Assembly: GCA_021613535.1 (NCBI GenBank)
Contig: CP075497.1
Coordinates: forward strand, 3,596,001 to 3,660,000
Direction of reading: 5' to 3'
From: Adineta vaga
Taxonomy: Eukaryota > Rotifera
Length of the DNA stretch: 64,000 nucleotides
This document shows, in pieces, positions 24,001 through 38,185 of the stretch. The translations under genes were made by a program, and so were the position numbers. Each line of letters begins with the position of its first letter. The first letter of the stretch is position 1. The notes beneath the pieces were generated by a model, which was given only the letters and a program-made list of their open reading frames with translations, searched no databases and was not told the origin of the DNA.

Positions 24001-26488
24001 ATGACACAAATTGAAATACCGAGTGAATTACCAAATATTCTTCGAAATTTTACATTAAGTGTATTACGTACTAAACCTCGAGATATTATCGATCATGCTG
24101 TTGATTATTTTACTCAGTTACAACGTCAACAGAAACAATCTATAACCGGCAACAATTCAGTTCCTCCTTCCCCTTCTTCTTCTTCTACTGCTCCTACATC
24201 GTCATCGAAAACCAGTCAACAAGTTAAATTACAACATCAAACATCGAATCACAATGTTATATCATCAGGTCTATAGCTAGTTAGCTAAAAAGAATTTTTT
24301 TTGATTCTGTTAATGGGTTTCTAAGGCATTTCCTGATGTGCAGAAAGCTCCCTAAATCACACAAGAAAAACATCATTATTCTCACATCTCGTTCGTTGAG
24401 GTTTCACTATTTTTTGGACGTGAAAGAAAAAAGTAAGATTAACAAATATTTCATTCGTTTTGATGAAGTAAACAGCATAAAATAATAGAAAACATCTATA
24501 CATACAGATTCATTCATTCGATTATTGCTTTGAAATAGAAAACAGGTAACGTTAGTTTTCGTTTTTCTCTTTTCATCTAAAATCACCATTTTAGATCTGA
24601 TACAATCTATTCTATATAAGTACTTCGAGATTTATGTATCCGGTGTCTCACTGTCGATAGAATGTTCATTGAAGGACATCATTGTTTTAATATTTTGAGT
24701 TAGACATAACAAAAAGAAAAATTCAAACTTCGAAAAAGATAAGCAATCGTTTGCTGCCTGACATGCATATGCAATAAATATATTTTTATTTCGTGTTTGA
24801 CTCTGATTAACGATAAGAGTTACATTAGAAGAAAACAATATATCTTTTTTCTCTAACCTCATCGACCATCCATTGCATTACAATCGATCCTTTGAGACCG
24901 ATCAATGAATGATTTTACTGCTTATAAAAACAGATAGATTTTACAATATTCTAGTCATTTTCTTTTTCTTTATCTTGACAGTTAGTCTCGAAAGACTAAA
25001 GGAGAATTTCGAAAAAAACAAAAGAAGATGACGTAAATTAATAAGCGAGTAAAGCAACTAAATATTATTCGAATAGAAAAATATTTTATTGATCTTTTTT
25101 TATCGATTGACTTAGTTAATCTATTCGTCTTTCTCGTACTAACTAGATTATGATCGACAGTAAGATAAAACAGTAGTCACAGTACACATAACAAAAAATG
25201 AGAATAAAATATGAATGTTATCTAACGATTATTCTTTAGAAGACGTTCCAAATACAGAAGTCAATCAAATAACATCGGAACAAGAGAAAGCAATGATAAC
25301 AACAGACAATGGTGATCTAGCGAATTTATCCGTTGATCGAACGTCATCTGGATCAATTGGAGAAAAATCAGATCATGAAAATCGATCAAGTGGAGAAGAA
25401 GAACAAGAACAAGAAGAAGAAGATGATGATGAAGATGATGATGAGAAGAACAATACCGTAGATGATTTAGCACATGAAGAAGAAATGCGTGTACGTATAG
25501 AATTGATTTAATCAAAAAAAAATATATATGAATTCTTTTCTTTTTTTTAGCGTCATTATGTGAAAAAGAATGAAAATCGTCGAGTATCTGTTGCAGCTGA
25601 ACGATATAATCCTGAGGATGATACTGATTCTGATAATGAACAGTCTCATGTTTATCCAAAGACGCCTGAACAACGACAACGTTTGAAAGATGCTGTTTGT
25701 CATAATTTATTATTTCGTACATTAGAAGCAAAACAAATCGATGAAATTCTCGATGTAATGTGGGAAAAAACAGTTAAAAAAGGCGAAACAATTATTCAAC
25801 AAGGTAAAGTTACAATTTTTCTTTCTTTTCTCGTTTAATAATCTGTTTCTAAAAAGGTGATGGCGGTGATAATTTTTATGTTATTGACAGTGGTATCTAT
25901 GAAATTTTTGTATCAAAAAAAGAAGATTTTAGTGATCCATTTAAAGTTGGCGAATATAATCAAACAGGTTCATTTGGTGAACTTGCTCTTATGTATAATC
26001 AACCGCGTTCGGCAACGATTATTGCAAATACAGATGGTATTTTATGGGTCATGGGTCGACAAACATTTCGTAAACTTGTTTTAAAACATGCATTTCGTAA
26101 ACGACAAATGTATGAAAATTTCTTACGTGATCTTGCTATATTACAATCATTAACTGATTATGAACGATCGAATGTTGCCGATGCATTAATACCTGTTGAA
26201 TACAATCAAGATGAAGTTATTATTAAACAAGGTGATGAAGGCAATCGAATGTTCTTCATTGAAGATGGAGAATGTGATATCTATATGAATGAAAAGTTCC
26301 ATAAACGTTTATCCAAAGGTGATTATTTTGGCGAATTAGCATTGCTAAATCATGAACCTCGATCGGCAACAGTTATTGCTGCTAGTACAAAAGTTAAATT
26401 AGCGTCATTAGAAGTCGAGTCATTTGAACGTTTATTAGGATCATGTATGGATTTAATACATCGAAATACGTCCAAATATTTAAAATAA
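24001..26488 (+). CDS. PRKAR2: cAMP-dependent protein kinase type II regulatory subunit
   Basis: Regulatory subunit that holds the PKA catalytic subunit inactive until cAMP binds. The N-terminal dimerisation/docking domain is clear (IPSELPNILRNFTLSVLRTK, IIDHAVDYFTQLQ), the part that binds A-kinase anchoring proteins. A Ser/Pro-rich linker follows, then a strongly acidic run ([17 protein letters not shown]). The inhibitor site is RRVSVAAE, with a phosphorylatable Ser as in type II subunits. Two cyclic-nucleotide domains follow, each with an intact phosphate-binding cassette: FGELALMYNQPRSATI and FGELALLNHEPRSATV. The C-terminus is RNTSKYLK. Exon 1 (24001 to about 24271) is separated by an unusually long intron of about 970 nt from exon 2 (from about 25240); the junction gives ISS-E-DVPN in frame. 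The acidic linker is longer than I expect for this family. Confidence 0.95.
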
Positions 26489-27783
26489 ACTATCCAATGA
26501 GTACCATGATCATTACCATCTGTTTCTCTTCTTCTTCTTCTTCTTCATCATCATCTTGTTTTATATTATAATAACATTTAGAAAAAAAAGAGATTATACA
26601 CATGATAGAATATTAGTATTTCGATGTTTTCTTTTTCTTTTTCTTGCTTTTTTTAATTAAAAAGGAGAAAATATATACTTGGTCGAAATGAAAATATTAC
26701 CGATTTATATGAACGACAAATTCTTAAACGAAAGGACCATTTGATATATATATATATATATATTTATACGAACAATCGAAATGTTATTTGACGATCGGAT
26801 TTGATTAATCAAATTCGATTGGTATCGTCATCGGATTAAGACTAAAATGATTATAACCTGATTGCAGATAGATGAAACATATTTGTTATTGGAGAAAATT
26901 CACAACAGGATGTTACTAATGCAGAGCGAAAAAAAAGCAATCGTTTCTAAGCGTTTTCTATTGTAATACTTATTGAATCAAAATTTCATTGTTTCCTACA
27001 CATTAATGTATAGTTATTCAATTGTCTATCTTCCTTCCCTTTGTCGACGTTTATATATGTTAGAAAACATGAAGACCTTGAAGATTTTAAAAGTTATTTT
27101 TATACAAGATAGCAAGTACAAGAGTCAATTAATGTCAATTTCGATTATAGTTAAGAAGAACTTTGATATATTAAATTGTTGATCTGACAAGAGTAAATTA
27201 GTAAACAAATGATCGGCAAGGCCATATTAACATCATGTTCAACTTGATTTGTATCGATTCAGTGAAATGAACTGCTCGATCTTTTTTTGTTAACTTAGAG
27301 ATTAAAATTAATTCAAGCATTCTGTTTTCTTCTAATTATTTATGCCATATGTGAGTTTTGAAGAGATAAGATGCAAGTTAGATTTCTTTTCTTTTGCAAT
27401 ATATGTGCATAGACAAAAACGAAAAATGAGAATATATAATGTTATCAGTTTTGAAGAAAAAGCAAAAACGACTTTCTTCAAATGAGATCACAGTGCATTA
27501 GCTAATGAGAAAATTCTACAACAATTAATAAACAAAAAATACAAAAACAACCGGTTGCCCTGTATATGAGCAGAACAATAGATGTCTTACTCATTTGCTT
27601 ATATTGGTACAGATGTGCTAGAGAGATATCAGTCGTGATAGATGCAGAGAGAAAGAGGGAAAACTGGGAAGAGGTTCAAAACTTTTCTCGAATAAATACT
27701 TAAGAGATTGCTAGTGATATGACAAAGACGGATTAGAGATTTATAAGACAATATTAAGCTCTATAGGAGATATTCGCGTTTGA
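26489..27783. other. Convergent intergenic region, no gene seen
   Basis: About 1.3 kb between two genes that end towards each other. It contains CTT/TCA repeats right after the PKA stop (26526-26556), an (AT)n run (26744-26763) and a nested imperfect palindrome at 26790-26829. No protein-like open frame. Confidence 0.55.
26744..26763. repeat. (AT)n microsatellite
   Basis: About ten AT units in the 3' flank of the PKA regulatory subunit gene. Confidence 0.85.
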
Positions 27784-29617
<1,834 letters not shown>

Positions 29618-31980
29618 GAGTTAAATATGTTCTAATAATAGATTTGATCAAATAAAAAAAGGCAAACAAATATTCAATATTTTCTTCTCTCTATGTACTT
29701 AATGTCAAAAAGATGTATTACATCTAAGAAAACAACAATAATCTGATCCGATATAAGTAGTGTTTTTACATGTATGTTGCTATGCAACTACCCATAGGGT
29801 ATAGTTTGTAAAAATATTCTATAATTTATTGAAAAATTGATTCTTTAGTGTGAATTCCTCAACATGAAAATACAGATCGGTAAGTTCATTTTCGAAGTTA
29901 TTTTTCGGACGATCTATAGAGGACGCTCACGGACCAAATTGAAAAGGAACATCAGATTTCATCGATAATACTCTATTAAACATAATTACAATATACTTTT
30001 GATTTGATATTCATTTTTTTTGTTCAATTATTTTGAAATAAGTAATTAAACGAATAGAAATATCTTCGTTGTACTATCTGTCGTGTATTTTTTTATGATT
30101 TCTTTCTACCATATATCTTTGTTGAACAAAGTTGATGATGACAAACGAGAAATGATTGAATACATACATTTTTTTTCATCAAACTTGAATTTATCTTTCG
30201 AAAAAGAAAAGAAAAGTATGATATGATGTGTATCCTTAAACTAAAGGTTAACAAATCTTCTATTGATTCGATTCCTTGAATTTCTTGTTATTATACGGTA
30301 AACTATTGATTATGTGGTATGTAATTATTTTCTCGTTGAAGAAAAATCGATGTCATTAAGTGAAAATAGGTTGCATTCATATATTACAATACGTTTGTTT
30401 AGCTCATTATTCATATGTATATATTTACTTATTCTAAGTATAGTCTAATGACAGAATACAATCGTGCAATCAACTGCAGTAAAATTTATATGTATAGAAT
30501 CAATCCAGAATTGTAATTCTATAGATATGTTCGAATCGAAAGTAAATAATCGATAGAGAAATGGATATATCGTTTTCAATCAATTCATAACAAAGACATG
30601 CTGATCTAGTTTCTATTCTTCTTATAAAATAATGTTGGATATCTTATTCTCTTTTGTTATATCTACTATTCGTGTGATGCCATAGATTGATATTTATTGT
30701 ACAGTTTATATGAAGATAAATGTCAGAAGATAAATCATTGATCCCGCGACACAATGTTGACAAGTAAATATCGATATTTAAAACAAATTCTTTCTTCAAT
30801 AACCTATGTCTACAAAAGTAACACGTAAGTATAAGTTGTATTGATAGAAGACATTATTTGTTCGATTTGTAAGATGAAATATGCATTTATATCGATTATA
30901 TGACAATTTTGTATGGAAGAAAAGGGCACTTTTAAAATAATGGTATTCTTTATATATTGAAATATATTCATTGAATTTTAGATGAAAATGGAAAAAAATA
31001 ATACCATTAGAAATAGAATCGATGCCATGAAAAATGGCAAACATAGTACAAACGAGCGAGGGAGAGAGAAAGCGAAAGACAGAAGGTGAAGGTAATTGTA
31101 TATTCATATTCTGTTGTCAATCGATTCGCTCGAACTATAGATGTATACAAAAGACTTCAACAAACATTTCACATATATTTCTACACATCATATATTGGTA
31201 AGTCATTGTTCTGTCCAGTAGAACGATATCGTCAAAACTCCGTGTTATATATCAACAATAAAGTGTTGATATTCATCTTTCCGTTTATTGTAAATGACCT
31301 TTTTTTTCTCGATATCTGTTTTTTTTCAAATATCCAGACAAATGATGATCTATTTTTGTTAACTAGTCAATCTTATCTATTATCATAAAAAGAAATCGAA
31401 ACTTATCATCATGTAAGATAAGATAATTGTTCAGATCGTATAGATGACGGACAGTCTTCATTTTGTCTCTTCTAGAAACTCAATAACGTAGGTATCATTT
31501 AGATGAATAGTATGTCTATCTATTGCTTGTGTCCTTGCATATAGAAGACGTATCATCATTCGACTGATGACATCTCAACTGATCAGTCTTATGTAATGAA
31601 TGATTGGCAATGTGTTAATCCGAAATAAACGACTTTTCTTTTTGTATTCTTATTGAACCTTCTTCAATATCAGTAAGAAAAAAAATGACATTAAGTAGTA
31701 CTTCATACATTATTTCGGTATCTAATTTAATGATTGATATATGTACGACCTATTTGATGTTGGATGAAGGTTGATCCTTTTTCATTCAATGTGTATAGGA
31801 CATATATGTGTAAATGAATATATATATTTTTTTCTCATTCGTTTACATCTGTACTTGAGTTTTAGATTTTAACACATTTTGATATAGACATATATACACA
31901 TACATACATATATATTAATAGTCGTCGATATTGCAAAGAACAACTTTGTCAGTAGTTCATATTCATACCCCTGTTATTCC
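29618..31980. other. Divergent intergenic region, no gene seen
   Basis: About 2.4 kb between the ZNF474-like gene (minus) and the next plus-strand ORF. AT-rich throughout, with ATAC/ATAT-rich microsatellite sequence around 31886-31918. No protein-like frame and no RNA gene that I recognise. Confidence 0.55.
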
Positions 31981-32607
31981 ATGGTGAAGATGGCCGGTCA
32001 ACAGCATCAATATTCTCCACGATATCCTAGTCTCTTAGTTACACTTAAACATAAACCAGAAGAAAGATCATTTACAGATACTTATTCAACTTCACGAACA
32101 CGTCGTTCAAAAGATACTTATTATCCATCATTACTTCAAACAAAAAATGTCTATATCAATGCAAATCAACGTTATCAACCACAACAACAAGCACAACCAC
32201 CACCACCACCACCTCTTCAGTTATCGCAACAACAATATCCTCATCGACTGCATACATCTCCGCGTCATCAATCGAAACAAACAATTTATAATTCTGATCG
32301 TATTCATCAACAATATCCACAACAATCGATTCGACCATTAATGGAAATCAAAGATAATTTATTTTCATTACATAACGATATTGAACCCGATATTGACGAT
32401 GATGATCTTGACAAACAATCTCCTCGACTTCTCCAACAAAAAGATACAAAACAACGTGTTCAGTATCGAAATCGTAAAGTAGAATTAGATTGGGATCATG
32501 CATTTGATCTAGATCTAATTGATTTATATACCACACATATCGATACTGATAGTCATTCGTTAACAAGTACAATCAGTTCTACTGATACATCATATTGTTC
32601 TTTTTAA
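31981..32607 (+). CDS. Unrecognised intronless protein, 208 residues
   Basis: A single open frame from ATG 31981 to TAA 32605-32607, without introns although nearly all neighbours are split. The N-terminal third is basic and rich in Tyr/Ser/Arg (YSPRYPSLLVTLKHKPEE), then a Gln/Pro-rich linker (QPQQQAQPPPPPP), an acidic patch (DIEPDIDDDDLDK), and a C-terminal block that looks the most constrained: RKVELDWDHAFDLDLIDLYT followed by a Ser/Thr-rich tail ending in Phe. The composition and length argue for a real gene; the minus-strand frames over it are shadows. No family recognised. ATG 31990 (MAGQQ) is an alternative start. Confidence 0.65.
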   Translation: MVKMAGQQHQYSPRYPSLLVTLKHKPEERSFTDTYSTSRTRRSKDTYYPSLLQTKNVYINANQRYQPQQQAQPPPPPPLQLSQQQYPHRLHTSPRHQSKQTIYNSDRIHQQYPQQSIRPLMEIKDNLFSLHNDIEPDIDDDDLDKQSPRLLQQKDTKQRVQYRNRKVELDWDHAFDLDLIDLYTTHIDTDSHSLTSTISSTDTSYCSF

Positions 32608-32725
32608 TTCAATCTCTTTCTTCTTCTTCTTCTTCTTCTGATTTAAGACAATACCAAACAATTCTAAGTTCATGAAGGAAAAAAAAAGCTTTCTTTTTTT
32701 TTTGTATATTTCTTTTTCAAGTGAT

Positions 32726-32743
32726 CTTCGAAAATTTTCGAAG
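32726..32743. other. 18-bp perfect palindrome between convergent genes
   Basis: CTTCGAAAATTTTCGAAG followed by a run of A, in the 248 bases between the ends of two convergent genes. It could fold as a hairpin in either transcript. Whether it has a role in 3' end formation is open. Confidence 0.5.
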
Positions 32744-32855
32744 AAAAAAAAACACTCAATCAAGTGAATACAAACACTAAAAGCGTATCACAAAAGACAA
32801 CGAATTTTCATTTTTTGCTTCTTCTTCTATCACAGATTGTTTCTTCTTTTCTTTA

Positions 32856-35800
32856 TCACTTCAGATTTGCAAACATTTTTACTAATAAATCAAATGAATG
32901 ATAATCATTTGTTGTATCATTAACACAACCAAGTGATTGTAATTTTCTTCGTATACATGCATTTAATTTCGTTCGTAATTTCAATAAATTATTATCTGAT
33001 ATAATCAATTGATAATCATTCAATTTCATTGTTTCATTCATTGGTCCAAAGAATAAAAGAATAAATTCATCGACGATCGTACAACATTTTGCAAGAAATA
33101 AACCTTTATTCGAACGGATTAAATCATCACAAATAGCAAAATGAATGTTTTCTCCGTTCAATTGCGTGTTATTTAAGACAGATGTGAGGTCAAGTTGAAC
33201 TAATTCATTTCGACTAAGAAAAGAAAAAGAATTTTTGTTATCATTTCTAATGCTCTTACTTTGATAACCATTTTTGTTCGTAAGTAATTAAATTTTGTGG
33301 TAAACAATGAACAATTATTGCTTGAATCAATAGCCAACATGTAGCATTGACATTTAAATCAATATTATCGTGATTATTTGAATAGAAAAATTTGGAAAAC
33401 TTGATATTAATCAGAAAATTACTCAACCATTTTCTATGAAAATCACCTAGATTGTATAATTACTTGAAAGAACAAAATAGATTCTTACTGAAATCGATCA
33501 ATTTGTTTCATTCGAAAATATTTCACATTCCAATTCAAACAAAATTGTTTTTTATCAAGTGATTGTTCCCATTGCTAAAAAACAGATTGACATTTACGTA
33601 TTTATTATACAAAGAACTCTACAATTCGTACTTGATATAATTGATAAAAGATGAAATGATCAGAATTTTGATTCAATGCTAAACGTTGTTTTAATTCTAA
33701 TAAATGTTGAATATTTGTTATTGATTGAACTATGAAAATGAAAGAAGAAAATTTTTAGTCTGATTTAAAATTATTGATAAAAATATACAATGAACTCTTT
33801 TTTCGAGGTCGTATTTGTCACGGTTTATCATGGGTCATGATCATCATGTCTGTTACGCTTTTCTTACCGAAACATAACTGAAAGAAATGCGTTCTTTCTC
33901 TATTCAAAATTGCTTGTTAGCAAATGATATATTCTTTTTATTTCATTACTAATTAATGATCGATTATTTCGAGTAATTTACACTTGAGATTATATTGATT
34001 TTATCTAGTTACTATGATATATCCGTATGAAAGGTCATCAATGTGAATCTAGAAAAAATCCTCGAGTTTTTTTTTTACTTACAAGGATCGCCAATGATCA
34101 GTGTAGAAATAATGATTAAAATGGGTTGTAAACATTTGAATAGATGACCATAAACGATCATCATTGCATAGGGTAATTCAACAACCGGTAAAGCTAAACA
34201 ATAAGCTCCTAAATCGACGAGATCTTCCCATTTATCAAAGAGATCAAGATTCTACAAAGAAATGAGCAGTTGAATAAAAATAAATAAATTAATGAAGATT
34301 AGATTTCTTTACTTTCAATTGAGAAATACCAGCACGAACAACTGCGAATGGTGGAGGAAATGGTAATTTCAACATAAACTCTGCTACTGAACAATTTGTC
34401 CATGCAAATAATTTCGCTTGCATGATATTTTCCTAAATTAATGTACAAAACGAAGAAGGAATTATTTAACAGTAAATAAAAGCAGATCTTTCAAAACTTA
34501 CAAGTAATGGTTGTCGAGCCATTTCCGCATTGACATTTTCATTGATTTTCTCGTCGAATAACGATTGAGGATAAAGTCGATAACAAACACCACCTTCTCC
34601 AATATTTGCTCTACAAAAACGAATTCAAATGGAATTTCTTGTAAATCAAACAAACTACATATATATTCCATATCTTACCGATGTTTTCTTTCAGTCGCAC
34701 TTGTTTGATTTATCCAGTTATATTTTGGTAACAATTTCGACGTAGTTGTATGATAGCATCTCTAAAATACTCTTATAGATCCAATCCATCTTTCAGCTAA
34801 CTTACCTCAAGATTGATACCTGTATCAATAACACAACGAATATTACAAAAAGGTACACCTGTTTCACCGCTCGCATCACAAAGAATCTAGAAGAAGGTAA
34901 TTATAAACTTAATAGAATAGATAAAAATAGATTTACCAATAATCGTGAAGAATGATTGTTCATTAATAGCCATGATGATGAATTCAAAATCATATGAATT
35001 TCAATTCCAAATCTATATATCACGATATTCCAACTAGTTGTTTGCTTTCGTAATCAAACTTACTCTTTCGAAATGTTTGAATTTGAACAAATATCATTCA
35101 TTATTGATATTTCATCTATTCCTGGTAAAAATACGAGTATATGTCCTATAAGAAACTAACATTGATGAAAAAGATTTTCTATAAATATATCCTTCTACTT
35201 ACCCGAACATATTTGACATATGTATTTAACAACTGCTAAGATTAATTGATAATCAATAACATCATTAAACTTTCGTGTTTGTAAATAATATTTCATTAAT
35301 GCTATCATTGGTGTAACATTTGAATTATTATTTGTTAAACTCAATAATTGTTCCAAAAGAAGAGAATCCTGCCTATAAATAATCGAATATTTAAAAATTA
35401 CATTTGATTTTTAAGAGAATTAAAAATAAAAAAACTATTTCATGCAGATTAATCAGTAAATTTTTTTCCTCATATAAACATGCATATCCCATTAATCGAT
35501 GTACTCTCTCTCCCTTCTCGAGCAGTTTGATAAGCTAATCATGCGAATGAACTATTTTTTAACGAAATTTTATTCTTACCGTCCAAATCCTATATTAACT
35601 GTTGATAAAATACATATATGTATTTAATAACAAACATAAATGTAAATCTACACTTACGTTGTATATGATTCAAGTAAATCGATGGTTTCATGAGTTGCAT
35701 ATTTTCGTGCAAAATCAACGGCAGAAAAGTTATTTACAGCACGAAGATTAAAGAACAAACTATTGTTTGATAATAAATGTTCAATCGATAATTTAATACT

Positions 35801-38072
35801 CCACATCGACAAACACATCAATGGACTAACAAGTGTTAATGGATGTTGATGATTACCTTAAAAAGAAATATATCTACATAGAATGATTAGAAAACATTTG
35901 ACTGCATAATCGTTTAACATAGTAGAACTTCGATAATTTAGAAAGATATCATGGTTGTCTATCATTCTAACGGTGTCGATGTCTGCAAACGAGTTTAATT
36001 TCTTCTTGATTCTTACATTTGTCTGGATATTGATTAATAAAATTCATCAATAATTGAATATCTTCAATGAATCCATTCACAAAACATCGTCCAATTAACT
36101 CATTCAAATAACGTTCAGCTGGTATCATATTTTGTTCCTAAAAATATCAATGTATGAAAAATAAAAAAACAGAAAAGATTCATACTAATAATGAATAGAT
36201 ATTTTGACATGAGTCACATATGATTGATGGAGAAGTTTTATGATGAATTGAAGATTGTTCTGCTAAACGACACCAATACTCTAATAATTGCATTCCATAA
36301 GTATCTAAAACGAAAACCTCTAGAAATCGAAGTAATCATAGAAAAAAAGAGTTTTTTACTAATTGATAAACATTTATTTGGATCTATTCGTTGAATATCG
36401 ATTAGAATTTTTTCCAGAAATATTTCATCAATCTTTTCATTCATTATTTCATTTGTATCAACTATAAATAATAAATGATAATAACAATCATTTTCAATTC
36501 AAAAGAAAATAACATTTCATACTTGTATATGTTGCAACATTTCCAAAATATTTCACTAATGTATCATATTGTATTGTTGTTTGAAGAAAAATCATTTTCA
36601 AATATCGAAATTTATGTTGAGTATCTTTCAAATATGCTAAGATCATGTCAAGTGTATGAGATCGTTTATGAACATCATCAATAATCAAATGTGTTACAGA
36701 GGATTTCAGTAAATAATCACCACAAATTAACGTACGTAAAAGAAGTTCATGCGTTGTAATCGTAATCAATGATGTTATATCATTAGTTGATGACCTAGGT
36801 AATCAGAAAAGAGTTATAAAACGAAATTTCATTTGTTTTTACATATTATCAAAAGTAAGACAATCGCTTGATGGAATAAATGATGATAATGCATAGGCAG
36901 ATAAACTTGTCGTACAACTATGAAGAATTCGAATAGGCCATTGTTTATCAAAATGATCATCATTTAAATATTGACAAATCTAATAATAGAAACAAAAATG
37001 AATGTTATAATATAAAGATATAAACTTACTCGAATAGATTTTCCAATTGCAGGTGGACCACTAATAAAAATCATTTTATTATCTAAATAAATGAGGATGT
37101 TTAATGACGATTAAAATCAATTGATTCTTATCTACTTTCAATCAGATGAAGAAGATTATCTCGTGTTGATGTTTTATCAATTGGCAAGAATTGAATGGAA
37201 TGTTCTGGAGAAATAAATCGTTGATCAGGTATTCGTGGTTTAATATCCGATGATTTAAATAACGAATTACCCGATCGTAATAATGTACAATAAAACCAAT
37301 CTAAAAGAAAAATTCTTTGATCATGAATTCGAAAATGATTTCATTTACCATTGAGAGAACTTGGTGTCTTTTGAATTTTAGCTTGTAGAAAATCATTATC
37401 ATCCGTTGAGATTGGACATGATTGAATATATGTATGAATTTCGTCTGTTAATTGAGGATTAGTCAATGATATTTGTAATTGTTTTGATGAATTAGTCACA
37501 TTGTTTAAAACAGATTCATTCGTTGATTTCGAAACAGCAATAATACGTGATGCACCACGTCTAAAGATAATTTGTAATTTTGGATTTGAATAGAAATTCT
37601 TTTTACCCTAAAGTTCGACAGATAAGATTCCGTTGTTGTGCTTGTTGACGAACAAATATTCGTTCATGACAAAATAATGATGATGGAAATTCAATTTCTC
37701 CATTTGTTTTTCCTTCATTTAGATAATCATCAAGCATTTGACAAATAACTTGTCGAACAGGATTTAAAACATCCAAATTCTACGTACGAAACAAGACAAA
37801 ATATTTATCTCAACAACGAAATATCACGAAATTTACATATCCAACAGGTATTTCTGAATCCGATTCATCATCACTTAAATAATCAATCATTGAATCTACA
37901 TTTGTATTATTCATTCGATACGATACATTCGATACAAACTTTAAAAAAAACAACATTTTTTCACTCTTTCAATCCTACACAAACATACTTGATCATCGTC
38001 TCCACCTGTTGAATATGTTTCATAATCATTCGGTTTCATCGAAAATGTTTTTCGATGATATTGTGGATGCAT
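32856..38072 (-). CDS. YTHDC2/Bgcn-like DExH protein lacking YTH domain, degenerate helicase motifs
   Basis: Highly spliced gene of roughly 1,300 residues. Order of parts: short N-terminus; R3H-like domain (EFPSSLFCHERIFVRQQAQ); RecA1 with P-loop GPPAIGKS and motif II DDVH (36668-36679); ankyrin-like insert (NNFSAVDFARKYATHETIDL); RecA2 (GHILVFLPGIDEIS, CDASGETGVP, VIDTG); helicase-associated region (MARQPLLENIMQAKLFAW, WEDLVDLGAYCLALPV, LKCLQPILIIIST); a C-terminal region; stop at 32856-32858. R3H, ankyrin insertion and wording identify YTHDC2, the meiotic-entry RNA helicase that works with MEIOC. Differences: R3H core R-x3-H is R-x3-R; motif II DEVH is DDVH; motif Ia is unrecognisable; motif VI reads ERKHRANIG instead of QRKGRAGR; no YTH domain before the stop. 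Drosophila Bgcn is likewise a YTH-less degenerate relative. The acceptor TTATTCTAG is 2 nt before the ATG. Confidence 0.82.
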
Positions 38073-38185
38073 ATCTAGAATAAGAACAATCTTTTTACAA
38101 TGTTGACTAGCATATTTATTGATTTTATAGAAGAAATAAAGTTTTATCTGACATAAAGAGAAAAGAAAAAAAATAGAAGAAGATT

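Noticed and set aside
25261-25731. 156-codon minus-strand frame
   Set aside because: Shadow of the acidic PKA-RII linker: GAT/GAA codons read as His/Leu/Ser on the other strand.
32147-32572. Minus- and plus-frame open frames rich in Val or His over the 208-codon ORF
   Set aside because: Shadows of Gln/Asn/Asp codons of the plus-strand gene.
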